Assembly: GCA_017999835.1 (NCBI GenBank)
Contig: JAGNLA010000006.1
Location: 1 to 64,000, forward strand
Direction of reading: 5' to 3'
DNA: 64,000 bases
Source: Caldisericia bacterium
Lineage (GTDB): Bacteria; Caldisericota; Caldisericia; JAAYUI01
The notes beneath the pieces are model-generated. The model had not been told where the DNA came from. It made no database searches and worked only from the letters and a program-made list of their open reading frames with translations. Within the stretch, counting starts at the first letter, position 1. Each line of letters begins with the position of its first letter. The position numbers were made by a program, and so were the translations under genes. Shown here in pieces: positions 30,305 to 39,308 of this stretch.

Positions 30305-30781
30305 TTAAGCGATGTCAGGACGGAGCGTTTTGAAAGCATCCATGAACCTTTCCGGGTTTCTGCACGAAAAGGCGTAGCGTCTGCCGGCAAAGTCGACCTC
30401 GATGATGTTACCCCAGAAGGTGTTGTAAAGGATCCTGCCGTCGACCATGTACCTTATGCCGATGCCAAAAGTCCTGCCAAAACCGGCTTTGCTTTGGGCA
30501 ATTCTGGTCACTTTGTCAACCGGAACCTTGATGACAAACGGCGGAAAGCCGAATCTGAGCATTTCCTCGTCGAGGGTGACAATCATCTTTGAAAAAATGG
30601 CAAGCGTTACGCCAAGAATAACTATGGCGATGGCTGTTGGCAACACCGCTACCCACGTGAATCCAGTTGTTTTGTATGCTTCAACGATTGCAATGACTGA
30701 GAAAATCGCAGTCACAGTAATTGCTACGGCAAGAATCGCCAAAAGACCTCTCTGAATCTCTTCAAACAGTTTTGTTTTCAT
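30305..30781 (-). CDS. Small membrane protein with PH-like domain
   Basis: 158 residues. Two hydrophobic segments (about 11-35 and 41-64) are followed by a soluble C-terminal part (about 65-158) with the alternating strand pattern of bacterial PH-like proteins: MIVTLDEEMLRFGF..., VPVDKVTRIAQSKAGF, then GRRYAFSCRNPERFMDAF. These are commonly of unknown role. No clear Shine-Dalgarno site within the usual distance. Confidence 0.6.
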   Translation of the reverse strand: MKTKLFEEIQRGLLAILAVAITVTAIFSVIAIVEAYKTTGFTWVAVLPTAIAIVILGVTLAIFSKMIVTLDEEMLRFGFPPFVIKVPVDKVTRIAQSKAGFGRTFGIGIRYMVDGRILYNTFWGNIIEVDFAGRRYAFSCRNPERFMDAFKTLRPDIA

Positions 30782-30899
30782 ACAAACTTTGACACTCCAA
30801 TTAGTGATTAGTTTTCAATTTTTTATCCTAATGTGTTGTACATTTAACAAAACCCGAGTAAACCAAAGGCAAGGTGGAAGTCTTAAAGAGGAGGCGAAT

Positions 30900-32428
30900 A
30901 TGGGAAGATTTTGGAAAGTTTTGCGGCAGCGGCAGTTGTAGTTGCCTTGGGAATTCTGCCGTTTGTTGCGCCAAGGAATAAAAATACTGTCAGAGATGTT
31001 ACTATGTTTGTTGCGGCCAGACGGAAACCGTTGCTGACCAACAGTGACGCAGAAACAGCGAAAAGGTTTGAAATATCCTTTGATTCGACAAGCAGTCTTG
31101 CCTATGTATCAAACCCACTTGATGGCACGGTGATGAGGTTTGACGAAAATGGTCAATATTTCTACAACACAAAACTATGCAAGACTTTTATTTTGAACGA
31201 TTGTCCACCTGTAACATGGAGTGACCTAAATGGATATGTAAAAAAGAATAACTTTATAGATATCGATTACATAACCGATTCAATAAATCACAACGTTTTT
31301 GTGCCAAACGAAGGCTACATGTTTGCCAACCCGAAAGAAGCCACGCTTTTTGAACCGGTCCAGACGGCTGTCTTTGAGGATGCCAAGAACTGGCGGGAGT
31401 ATGTGATTGATAGAGCCGGCAATAAGCTCCTGAGTTTTGCCCATTTTGAAAGCAAAGAAAAATGTGATAGATATTCAAAAGTTTTGTGGTCTGTCCCTAA
31501 AAATAAAATGATGGGTAATGCACCAATTGGAGAAGACAACTACAGTTTCTCAGGTCCATCAGGTGTGTGCGTAGATGGAGTCGGCAATGTTTATGTGGCT
31601 GACACCGGTAACGACAGGATAATGAAGTACAGCTCCAAGGGCGAGTTCCAGAGTGTTTTCCAGCCAGGATTTGACAAACCCAGGGCAGTGGCCGTAAATG
31701 CCTATGGGAGCAGCATTTTTGTATGCGATTCAAACAATAAGAGGGTTGTGGCAATTGATACAAAGACAAAAAAGACAATCCTGACTGTCACCAATGCAAA
31801 ATTTGCCAATCCTGATGCAATCTGCCTTGATGCCCAAGGGGCAATCTGGGTAGGCGATTCGGTCTCAAACACGCTTTTCAAATTTTCAGGAACAAAGACC
31901 AAAAAACCCGGAGTTCCGGTTTTTGCTGTCAACGATGTCCTGACAAGCAAGAAATTCCCCAGGACAGTTCTTGAAATGGAGCTTATGAGGTACTCCTGCA
32001 AAAGAAACGAACAAACTGTAAAAATCAGACCCTATGCGCAGTATAAAAACAAGATTCCGTGTGTACCTATAGAATTTGTCTTTGACAACCTAATTAAAGA
32101 TGAGTCCAGGGGCGGCCTCGAAGGTTTCTCTTGTACCTTCGACGTAAACACAAAATGCCTGACAGTAAATGTTCCAGAAATCCAAGTCGGTGAAGGCAAG
32201 ACACTTGAAAAAAGAACAGTGTCCCTGTGCGTCGATTGTGACATGGCCACTGTCAATGGCAAAGACGTTTTGCTTTCAGGCAAGGTGACGATAATTGGTG
32301 GATCTGTTTTTGCCCCGGCCGTTGATCTGACGAAGCTCTTTGGGGTTGAGGTGTCTTTCAAGGAACCAAAAACTGAGCCGGTAACGCGTCGTCTTTCCAT
32401 GACGCTGGTTTTTCCTCCGATAAAATAG
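30900..32428 (+). CDS. Secreted NHL-repeat/stalk protein, frameshifted in its signal peptide
   Basis: The ATG at 30900 has a perfect AGAGGAGG but its frame stops at a TAG after 13 codons. The long frame is open from TTG 30911 onwards. Adding one A to the AAA at 30915-30917 joins them as MGRFWKSFAAAAVVVALGIL, a textbook signal peptide. The mature protein has NHL-type repeats (GPSGVCVDGVGNVYVADTGN, VWVGDS-like blades, about 200-330) and a C-terminal stalk-like domain (about 360-500) that is degenerate: GGSVFAPAVDLTKLFGVEV replaces the usual VPLRFIAEAFGAEV. It is a tandem paralog of the gene at 32679 and the more diverged copy. Confidence 0.75.
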
Positions 32429-32621
32429 CAATCCAACAATCATAGCCACGACGTAGCGTTGTAGTTCCTCGATTTTGATTGCCATGTTGTTTTTTTGATT
32501 TCATAAAAATTAAGGAAGAAAAATCAAAACATTGTGTAACTTTATAATGATGATGGATTAGTGGCGTCTGCATAACCAACGGTTTTGGTTCAGATTTTAA
32601 CAAAACACCTTGCTGGTTTCG

Positions 32622-32649
32622 TTGATTTTAACAGATGTTAAATTATCCT
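32622..32649 (+). promoter_or_regulatory. Promoter with palindrome in its spacer, upstream of second NHL/stalk gene
   Basis: TTGATT (32622-32627), 16-base spacer, TATCCT (32644-32649). The spacer holds TTTAAC-AGAT-GTTAAA (32627-32642), a perfect inverted repeat that could be an operator. The preceding 190 bases after the first paralog hold no gene. Confidence 0.45.
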
Positions 32650-32678
32650 GAAACGTAACCCACCAAGGAGGTGAGTCA

Positions 32679-34253
32679 ATGAAGAGATTTTTGAAAGTGA
32701 CACTGCTAGTAGCCCTTGCAACCGTGCTTGGACTTGGAACAATTGCCATCCCGAACAACAAAACAAACGCCGAAGACGTGGAGATTTTTGGTGTGGCAGC
32801 CAACAGCTTTGGATATTACATCCTCGTGGCAAATCCAAAGACAAACACAGTCCAGAAATATGACCTTAACGGCAATTTCCTCAACGACTTCATCAAATGG
32901 TTCTCCCCACAGGAACTTGATGGCCCAGACGATCCAGTTGGCGCATGCCCAACATGGAAGTATGAAGGCCTCATCGCCGTCTCAATCTGCCGTATCACTG
33001 ACATGACAGCCGTCACTGACTATAAGCTGAGAAAAGTCTTCACCATCAACCCAAACGTCACACCTCACCACCCAATTGGCGACCCGTCAAAGAATGAACT
33101 CGAACTCCCATGGCACGCCTCGGAAACAGAAGTCTCAGACGACATCGGAAACTACGTCATCGACATGGTTGGCAACAAATATGTCAGATATGACCCGCCA
33201 GCAATTAATTTCGACAAATCCGCTGTTGAGTGCGAGGTTTATGCAAAGCCAAGATATTCAGTTCCAGCAGGATACATCAACAAACCAGCCCCGGCAGGCA
33301 CAGAGCAGGGACAGTTCAGCTCACCGGAAGGCATCGGCGTTGACAGACGTGGATTCATTCTTGTAGCAGACACTGGCAACAACCGCATCCAGAAGTTCAG
33401 AAGAGACGGCTCATTCTTTGCCGAATTCAAGGCAGACTTCAACAAGCCAGTTTACGTTATTCCTGACTTCAACGATGACTCGCCAAACAGATACTACATT
33501 GCAGACCAGGGCAACCACAGAATTGCAGTCTTTGACGAGAGAAACTTAAAGCTTGTCACTGAGATAAAGCCGACCAACGCAGATGGAACGCCACTTTTCG
33601 ATAAGATCGTCGCCGTCGCCATCGACATGGATTATAACATCTGGGTGGCAGATGTTGGAACAATGTGCCTTTACAAGCTCTCATCAATCGACTCGAAAGA
33701 GCCGGGCAAACTTATGCTCAAGATATGCAATGTTCTTGACACACCACCAATCTACACACACGTCTCAAGAATCGAACTCAAGAAGTACTCAGCAAGAGTT
33801 GATGAGTCAACCGTCAAAATCAGACCGTACGCCCAGATAGTCGGTGGCAGAACGATGGTTCCGCTCCGCTGGATTGCTGACAATGCTCTCTCCAACAAGA
33901 CAAAGAAGTTTGGTCCTATTTATAATACAACCGTTGAATGGGATGCAAAGACAAGATGCGCAACATTCACAATGCCTGAAATCAAGTTCAGTGACAAGCT
34001 GACATACCCAAAGAAGGTCGTAAAGGTTTGCATAGGAAACCAGACAGCCGAAGTCAATGGTCAGCCGGTCAAGATTGATGCCCCGCCGGTAATCATTGAC
34101 GGTTCAACGTTCGTTCCGCTTCGTTTCATTGCCGAGGCATTCGGTGCAGAAGTTAGGTACAAAGAGCCAAAGACTCAGCCGGTCACAAAGAACGGAGAAT
34201 GCATGATCATCATGCCGTCTACCGAAAAAGTGAAGGCAGCTTACGGAAGATAA
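32679..34253 (+). CDS. Secreted NHL-repeat protein with C-terminal stalk domain
   Basis: 524 residues. A signal peptide (1-28, ending near KTNAED) is followed by NHL-type beta-propeller repeats (about 85-350; GIGVDRRGFILVADTGNNRI, YYIADQGNHRIAVFDE, VAIDMDYNIWVADVGT). A copper-amine-oxidase-N/stalk domain (about 375-510) has GRTMVPLRWIADNAL and DGSTFVPLRFIAEAFGAEV. CAAGGAGGTG precedes the ATG. Codons end strongly in C or G (ATC, AAC, AAG, GTC) compared with the upstream paralog, which points to high expression, so this may be an abundant surface protein. The role is unknown. Confidence 0.85.
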   Translation: MKRFLKVTLLVALATVLGLGTIAIPNNKTNAEDVEIFGVAANSFGYYILVANPKTNTVQKYDLNGNFLNDFIKWFSPQELDGPDDPVGACPTWKYEGLIAVSICRITDMTAVTDYKLRKVFTINPNVTPHHPIGDPSKNELELPWHASETEVSDDIGNYVIDMVGNKYVRYDPPAINFDKSAVECEVYAKPRYSVPAGYINKPAPAGTEQGQFSSPEGIGVDRRGFILVADTGNNRIQKFRRDGSFFAEFKADFNKPVYVIPDFNDDSPNRYYIADQGNHRIAVFDERNLKLVTEIKPTNADGTPLFDKIVAVAIDMDYNIWVADVGTMCLYKLSSIDSKEPGKLMLKICNVLDTPPIYTHVSRIELKKYSARVDESTVKIRPYAQIVGGRTMVPLRWIADNALSNKTKKFGPIYNTTVEWDAKTRCATFTMPEIKFSDKLTYPKKVVKVCIGNQTAEVNGQPVKIDAPPVIIDGSTFVPLRFIAEAFGAEVRYKEPKTQPVTKNGECMIIMPSTEKVKAAYGR

Positions 34254-34268
34254 AAAGTTAGGAGTTTC

Positions 34269-34874
34269 GTGAATCGTATCAGCAAATGGTTTTCAAATTT
34301 TTGGGCCAGGAGAAAATGGGTCATTGTTACCATCCTGGCCCTTTGTGTTATCCTGCCAGTGTCCTGGGCAACGTTGCCAAAAGCTCAAAAGATCGAGATA
34401 CTTCGAACCTTTGGCAAGATGTGGAACGGATTGACTTCAACATGGGATACCAAATGGACAGAAATTGTTGAAGCTCTTGGGATAAAACCCAAAGCATTGT
34501 CAGGGTCGCACATACCGTGTTCTGATGATGACATTTGCAGTATGGCAATCAACAGGTCATTCAAACCGATAACCCTGGCCGACCTCAAGGCTGTCATGGG
34601 CAACAAAAACATCTCGGCCATGATTATCGACATCAGATCTATAGAAGAATATGAAAAGGGGCACATCCCCGAAGCTTTATCTATTCCAGTTGAAGACCTC
34701 AGACGGTATCTTGCCGGTGTCCCTCGGTCAACCCCGTTGATTTTGATAGGCAATGGTGATGAAAACTACAAAGAAATTGGCGAACAGCTTGTTGACCGCT
34801 GGGTTTTCTCAAATGCGAGTTTCCTGGTTGGTGGCATGAAAGCATGGGATGGAGAAATCCAGCGTGAAAAATGA
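34269..34874 (+). CDS. Membrane-anchored rhodanese-like protein lacking the catalytic Cys
   Basis: 201 residues starting at GTG 34269 with TTAGGAG upstream. A membrane segment (about 17-35) is followed by a rhodanese fold (about 95-198): IIDIRSIEEYEKGHIPEALSIP is the standard first half, but the active-site loop reads LILIGNGDENYKEIG where active enzymes have a Cys after a hydrophobic strand. It is therefore probably a non-catalytic rhodanese domain. It sits 15 bases after the NHL/stalk gene and overlaps the next gene, so all are likely in one transcript. Confidence 0.8.
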   Translation: MNRISKWFSNFWARRKWVIVTILALCVILPVSWATLPKAQKIEILRTFGKMWNGLTSTWDTKWTEIVEALGIKPKALSGSHIPCSDDDICSMAINRSFKPITLADLKAVMGNKNISAMIIDIRSIEEYEKGHIPEALSIPVEDLRRYLAGVPRSTPLILIGNGDENYKEIGEQLVDRWVFSNASFLVGGMKAWDGEIQREK

Positions 34875-35508
34875 TTTTTTTGAACCAAAAGAGACAACAC
34901 CTGAATCGATAGCTGAATCAATACCAAACATAAAGCAGATTCTGGCCAAAAAACAAAAAAAGCAGATCTCGACCAAGCGTATAGCAGAGGTTGGAGTCAT
35001 GTCTGCAGCTCTTGTGGTGGTGTTTCTTGTTACCGCTCCTATTGTCGATACATTGCTTCCATTCATTGGATGTATGATAAGAACTATTGCCATGGCCATA
35101 TTCATATCAGGTTTTCGACATTATCCTGGTCTCGATTTCTTCCTCATAAACATGTTTGGTTCAGTGATTTATTTTGTGCTTTATCCATGCATGTGGACTG
35201 CGCTTTCAATGCCAATATCCATTGCTTTTGTGCTAATGTACAATCTTGTGAGGCGCAGGTTGCAGCCTTGGCTGTCTATCACAATAGGCGTTGCTTTTGC
35301 TTATATCGTACTTATAGCCACGCTGCCTTTTGCTGCAATGAATGAAGGAGATATCACACAATTCTGGAATTATTTCAACACCACTCTCAAATTCAGCTGG
35401 GCTTTGGTGTTGATTGTCCCTTTGGCCTGGTGGAGACAAAAAAGATCAAAAATCGTCTCATGCACTGGTTGCAACATGGATTGCAACACCGTCTCTCTTG
35501 ATCAGTGA
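34864..35508 (+). CDS. Multi-pass membrane protein, unknown function
   Basis: About 214 residues from GTG 34864, which has GGAG nine bases upstream and overlaps the rhodanese-like gene by 11 bases (ATG 34849 is an alternative without SD). A charged cytosolic N-terminus (about 1-38) is followed by five or six hydrophobic segments and a short C-terminal tail with CTGCNMDC. It resembles small ECF-type transporter S-components in layout, but I see no defining motif. Translational overlap suggests a functional link with the rhodanese-like protein. Confidence 0.65.
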   Translation: MKNDFFEPKETTPESIAESIPNIKQILAKKQKKQISTKRIAEVGVMSAALVVVFLVTAPIVDTLLPFIGCMIRTIAMAIFISGFRHYPGLDFFLINMFGSVIYFVLYPCMWTALSMPISIAFVLMYNLVRRRLQPWLSITIGVAFAYIVLIATLPFAAMNEGDITQFWNYFNTTLKFSWALVLIVPLAWWRQKRSKIVSCTGCNMDCNTVSLDQ

Positions 35509-35531
35509 TGATGGATGGATGAACAATCCGA

Positions 35532-36521
35532 TCAAGGTTGGTTTTTAGGTGTAATCGGGCTAAGTGTTGGTTGTGGTTGGCTTGGTAGTGGAATGTAGTC
35601 AAAAATTGATTTATCCAGCATCGGGTCAACTGTCCAGCCACTGATTGTTGGATGAGGGAGCAAGCCGGAAGCCGTCTTTTCATTTGGAACAAGATAAACC
35701 TGATCCCTGTCGGTGTCCATTGCAAACCTGTATTTACCAATCAAGGTTTCCCATCCAGGGGCCATCGGTTCGCCATTTTCAAGCTTGAACAATCTGTCTT
35801 GTGTCATGCGCAGAGCAACAGCCTCTTCGGATGCATTGATCTCCGATTCGGTTCTCCCTACAAACTCCTCGGGTCTTGATGGCAATCTGAAGAAGGTTTT
35901 CCTCATTAGGTCAAACTTTGGCGACATTGTTTCCCAGTCAGACTTTTTGCATTCCTGTGACATGATTATGGCAAAGCTTGAGTTTGCCTTTGATTCTTTC
36001 TCGTCTTTATAGTTGAACCACCAAACAAAGTATGTGCCTGTAAGATCGACTTCTTCCATTTTTCTGTCATAATTAATGGTGGAAAAAGATGCTTCGGCTG
36101 AAAGAGTGTCTTCAAACGTTGGCATCGGGGTTGACCAGCCGTCGATATCCTTGCGCTCGCCAAAAGAAAACGCCTTTTCGTTTGGTTTGACAATTTCCAT
36201 GTCTACAAAGGTCATGGCATCGTTAAACCCTGCGTTGGCCTTACAAAGAATGGAAAACGTTGATATGTTGTCCTTGTGTTTGAAGATGAATTCGCCAGAT
36301 TGCTCATATCTCTTCTGGTCAAATGTGAAACCGTCGGGAATATTTATAAAAGCGCCAAAGAATTCTGATGTTTGTGGGCTTTTGATAACAGTTATTGGAT
36401 AAAAGTTGCTCTCCTTGAGTTCAACTTTTGGATTCTCTGTCATTTCTTTTTTTGTTTCCGATGCAGAACCGCAACCAACTGCCAAGATAACCAGGGCTAT
36501 TACTGCTGATAGTTTTTTCAT
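35532..36521 (-). CDS. Lipoprotein, unknown function
   Basis: 329 residues from ATG 36521 with a lipoprotein signal (MKKLSAVIALVILAVGCGSA; lipobox LAVGC, lipidated Cys 17). The longer frame to 36563 would add a stretch before the signal peptide and is rejected. The mature part is mixed alpha/beta with no recognised domain and a Pro/Gln-rich C-terminus. It is convergent with the membrane protein gene. A TTGAGA-17-TAGATT promoter lies 7 bases before the ATG and there is no Shine-Dalgarno, so the mRNA is probably leaderless. Confidence 0.75.
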   Translation of the reverse strand: MKKLSAVIALVILAVGCGSASETKKEMTENPKVELKESNFYPITVIKSPQTSEFFGAFINIPDGFTFDQKRYEQSGEFIFKHKDNISTFSILCKANAGFNDAMTFVDMEIVKPNEKAFSFGERKDIDGWSTPMPTFEDTLSAEASFSTINYDRKMEEVDLTGTYFVWWFNYKDEKESKANSSFAIIMSQECKKSDWETMSPKFDLMRKTFFRLPSRPEEFVGRTESEINASEEAVALRMTQDRLFKLENGEPMAPGWETLIGKYRFAMDTDRDQVYLVPNEKTASGLLPHPTISGWTVDPMLDKSIFDYIPLPSQPQPTLSPITPKNQP

Positions 36522-36528
36522 GAATGAG

Positions 36529-36557
36529 AATCTAGCCGAAAAAGTGGAAAATCTCAA
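36529..36557 (-). promoter_or_regulatory. Promoter giving a leaderless lipoprotein mRNA
   Basis: On the minus strand, TTGAGA (36552-36557), 17-base spacer, TAGATT (36529-36534), 7 bases to ATG 36521. Confidence 0.55.
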
Positions 36558-36617
36558 GCCCAACTTGAACTAAAGCCATTGGATGGTAGAATTGTTCCTG
36601 TTACAAGGAGGATGCAG

Positions 36618-37913
36618 GTGGATTATCTAATCATCGGCAGTGGCGGTAGAGAACATGCGCTCTGTCACGCTGTGGCAAAAACCGACAAGGCTTTCGTGGC
36701 GCCAGGGAACCCTGGAATGACCGATGTTGCCGAAACCGTGAAACTTGGCTCGGACTTCCAGTCGGTTGCAGATTTTGTAGGTGAGAAATCGATAAAAACA
36801 GTCATCATTGGCCCTGAAAATCCACTTTGTGCTGGTATGTCCGATTTTTTGAGGGATAAGGGAATCAATGTCTTTGGCCCATCAAAAAAAGGCGCCATGC
36901 TCGAAGGATCAAAAGTCTACGCCAAGGATTTCATGAAGCGGTACAACATCCCGACTGCCCAGTCCCAAACCTTTGACAATGCAAAGGAAGCGGTTGAATT
37001 TGTCAGAAAACATGATTTTCCAGTGGTCATAAAGGTCGATGGTTTGGCTGCCGGAAAAGGGGTTCATATTGCAGAGGATCTGCGTGAAGCAGAAATTGCC
37101 ATCAACGCCATCCTTTCAGAAAATCAGTTCGGAGAGGCAGGCAGAGCCGTAGTCATCGAGGAGTTTTTGGTTGGCAGGGAACTGTCAATGCTGGTGCTGT
37201 TTGACAACAATACCTTTGTGCCTCTGACTCCTTCAAGGGATCACAAACAGCTTGAAGACGGCAACAAAGGGCCAATGACCGGTGGCATGGGCGCATTCAC
37301 GCCTGTTCCAGACCTGGACAGCCTGACTTACAACCGAATAATTGCTGAAGTCGTCAAACCGTCAACTGAAGGCATAAACAAGGAAGGCAGCCTGTACCGT
37401 GGTGTTCTTTACTGTGGACTGATGCTCACAAAATCCGGCCCCAAGGTTCTTGAGTACAACTGTCGTTTTGGTGATCCCGAAGCAGAAGTCGTCATCCCAA
37501 TGATAAAAACTCCGTTTTCAGAGATTGCCGACGCAGTGGCCGAAGGTCAGCTTTCAAAAATAAATGTTGAATTTAGTAAAGGCTTTGCAGCCTGTGTCGT
37601 GCTTGCTTCGCAAGGCTATCCGGCAAAACCTGTGACAGGCATCAAAATTGAAGGCATGGATCAGGCAAGACAATTGCCAAACTCTATTCTTTTTGCAGCA
37701 GGAGTTGGCAAGTCAGGCGATGATTTTGTCACCTCAGGCGGTCGAGTTCTGACATGTACAGGCATGGGCTCAACTTTGCGCATGGCTCTTGGCAGGGCTT
37801 ATGCAATGACCAGGGTTGCAAAATTCCAGGGCATGCAGATGCGCGGCGACATCGGTGGAAGATACGCAAGAGGCAGGACGACTATCCTGTCGCTTAGAAG
37901 AAACCAGAAATAA
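36618..37913 (+). CDS. purD: Phosphoribosylamine-glycine ligase
   Basis: 431 residues from GTG 36618. AAGGAGG is 6 bases upstream of this GTG but directly abuts ATG 36612, so GTG is the better start and gives the family N-terminus MDYLIIGSGGREHAL. The ATP-grasp enzyme PurD (GARS) makes GAR in purine synthesis. Motifs: GPENPLCAGMSD, FVRKHDFPVVIKVDGLAAGKGV, SRDHKQLEDGNKGPMTGGMG, LEYNCRFGDPEAEVVIP. Full length for the family. purE follows 10 bases later. Confidence 0.96.
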   Translation: MDYLIIGSGGREHALCHAVAKTDKAFVAPGNPGMTDVAETVKLGSDFQSVADFVGEKSIKTVIIGPENPLCAGMSDFLRDKGINVFGPSKKGAMLEGSKVYAKDFMKRYNIPTAQSQTFDNAKEAVEFVRKHDFPVVIKVDGLAAGKGVHIAEDLREAEIAINAILSENQFGEAGRAVVIEEFLVGRELSMLVLFDNNTFVPLTPSRDHKQLEDGNKGPMTGGMGAFTPVPDLDSLTYNRIIAEVVKPSTEGINKEGSLYRGVLYCGLMLTKSGPKVLEYNCRFGDPEAEVVIPMIKTPFSEIADAVAEGQLSKINVEFSKGFAACVVLASQGYPAKPVTGIKIEGMDQARQLPNSILFAAGVGKSGDDFVTSGGRVLTCTGMGSTLRMALGRAYAMTRVAKFQGMQMRGDIGGRYARGRTTILSLRRNQK

Positions 37914-37923
37914 GGAGAAAAAA

Positions 37924-38409
37924 ATGGAAAACATTCAGGTTTGCATAATACTTGGCTCAAAGTCTGATCTTGACGCTTGCCAAAAAGCCAATGACGTGTT
38001 TGATAAACTGGGCGTCTCTTACGAAGTCGTCATCTCCTCAGCTCATAGAACACCGGACAGAACGGCTGAAATTGCCAAAGCCCTCGAAGGCAGGGGCGTA
38101 AAAGCTGTCATTTGCATGGCTGGCTACGCTGCCCATCTTCCAGGTGTTGTGGCTGCCTACACAAAACTGCCGGTCATCGCCGTCCCGCTTGCAGGTTCGC
38201 CGCTTAACGGCCTTGACGCGCTCTATGCCCAGCAGATGCCAGCAGGCGTTCCGGTTGCCTGCATGACCATTGGCAACGCTGGCGCTACAAACGCTGCACT
38301 GTTTTGCGCAAGGATGTTTGCCACAACCGACACCCAGGTGAACAAAAAACTTGCCGACTACATCGAAGACATGAAGCAAAAGGTTATCGAAAGCTCTTTA
38401 CAAAAATAA
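37924..38409 (+). CDS. purE: 5-(carboxyamino)imidazole ribonucleotide mutase / AIR carboxylase
   Basis: 161 residues from ATG 37924, led by AAGGAG. PurE signature: ILGSKSDLDACQKA, ISSAHRTPDRTAE, CMAGYAAHLPGVVAA, TKLPVIAVPL and the QMPAGVPVACMTIGNAGATNAAL segment with the class I-like QMP motif. Class I PurE needs PurK, which is not seen in this window. It forms an operon with purD. Confidence 0.95.
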   Translation: MENIQVCIILGSKSDLDACQKANDVFDKLGVSYEVVISSAHRTPDRTAEIAKALEGRGVKAVICMAGYAAHLPGVVAAYTKLPVIAVPLAGSPLNGLDALYAQQMPAGVPVACMTIGNAGATNAALFCARMFATTDTQVNKKLADYIEDMKQKVIESSLQK

Positions 38410-38462
38410 ATCCCATTTAAACCAAACCCTTTGTTTAAAATTTAAAGCCGTGGTTTTGGTTG

Positions 38463-38503
38463 AACTTTTGTCAATAGGAGCTACACTCCTCTTGACAAAA
38501 GTT
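38463..38503. repeat. 41-bp palindrome upstream of the alpha-CTD/sigma-4 regulator
   Basis: Arms 38463-38480 and 38486-38503 (18 bp, one mismatch) around CTACA; the core is TTTTGTCAAtAGGAG/CTCCTcTTGACAAAA. It ends 7 bases before the AAGGAG of the next gene. It could be a hairpin in the 5' leader that controls translation or transcription, an operator, or the terminator of purDE (no long T-tract follows). Confidence 0.85.
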
Positions 38504-38524
38504 GATAAACAAGGAGTGCTCAAA

Positions 38525-39280
38525 GTGCCAAAGTTTGTTATTGTACCGGAATTGTTATCGTACCCAATTGAGATTCTCGACGTGCCCCACAGGGTCATGA
38601 TCAGGCTCAAACAAAAAGACATCCGCACACTTGAGCAGCTTTCCCAGATGTCTGAGGAAGACCTCCTTTCCATCTATCATTTTGGCAGAAAGTCTCTCGA
38701 CGACATAACAAGAAGACTCGAACTGATAAACGAATGCGCCAGAAAAAAAGGCGGACCACCGTCCGAACTGCTCGAGTGTATGAGGCTCAGGCTTTCAGGC
38801 ACAAACGGCATGATCGAGCAAATAGTCAGCTCTGTTGCTGACAGCGAAGTCGAAGAAAAGTCCATTTCGTACTTCCTAAGTGTCATCCCAACCCGTTCGG
38901 CGTTTGTTCTTGTCGAGAGACTGGGATTACGCAGGCAGGGCAGGCGAACGCTCCAGGAGCTTGCCGACATGATGAACCTCACCCGCGAAAGGGTGCGCCA
39001 ACTTCAGAACCGCTCCATGGAATTGCTCATGGACGCCGTCGAAGAAGCCCGGATACTCGAGTTTTGGGACAGAATCCTCTCCGAGGCCGCACTCGACCAG
39101 CCGACAGGCGAGCAGGCGTTCCTCGAACACATCGCAAGGTCAGGCTTTATTGGCAAGTCCACGCCAGCCGGTTTTGTCATCATCGCCACGCATCTTATCA
39201 AAGGCACCGACATTCCGGTACTGCTCAAAGCCTCCCGCGATGGAAGACTCTACAGATTCTGGGTTAGAAGGAAGAAGTAA
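38525..39280 (+). CDS. Regulator with RNA polymerase alpha-CTD-like and sigma-region-4-like domains
   Basis: 252 residues from GTG 38525, 8 bases after AAGGAG (38511-38516). Residues about 8-65 match the RNA polymerase alpha C-terminal domain: LLSYPIEILDVPHRVMIRL, DIRTLEQLSQMSEEDLLSI, FGRKSLDDITRRLE. Residues about 135-168 match a sigma-70 region 4 helix-turn-helix: RRTLQELADMMNLTRERVRQ. The alpha-CTD contacts UP elements and activators, and region 4 contacts -35 boxes, so this is probably a DNA-binding regulator of transcription, but it is not a canonical subunit. A palindrome lies in its leader. Confidence 0.82.
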   Translation: MPKFVIVPELLSYPIEILDVPHRVMIRLKQKDIRTLEQLSQMSEEDLLSIYHFGRKSLDDITRRLELINECARKKGGPPSELLECMRLRLSGTNGMIEQIVSSVADSEVEEKSISYFLSVIPTRSAFVLVERLGLRRQGRRTLQELADMMNLTRERVRQLQNRSMELLMDAVEEARILEFWDRILSEAALDQPTGEQAFLEHIARSGFIGKSTPAGFVIIATHLIKGTDIPVLLKASRDGRLYRFWVRRKK

Positions 39281-39308
39281 GGATTGTTGTTACAGCCAAG
39301 TTGCTGAG

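Noticed and set aside
30160-30390. Minus-strand frame of 76 codons between trxA and the PH-like gene
   Set aside because: It overlaps the PH-like gene in another frame and lacks a Shine-Dalgarno site.
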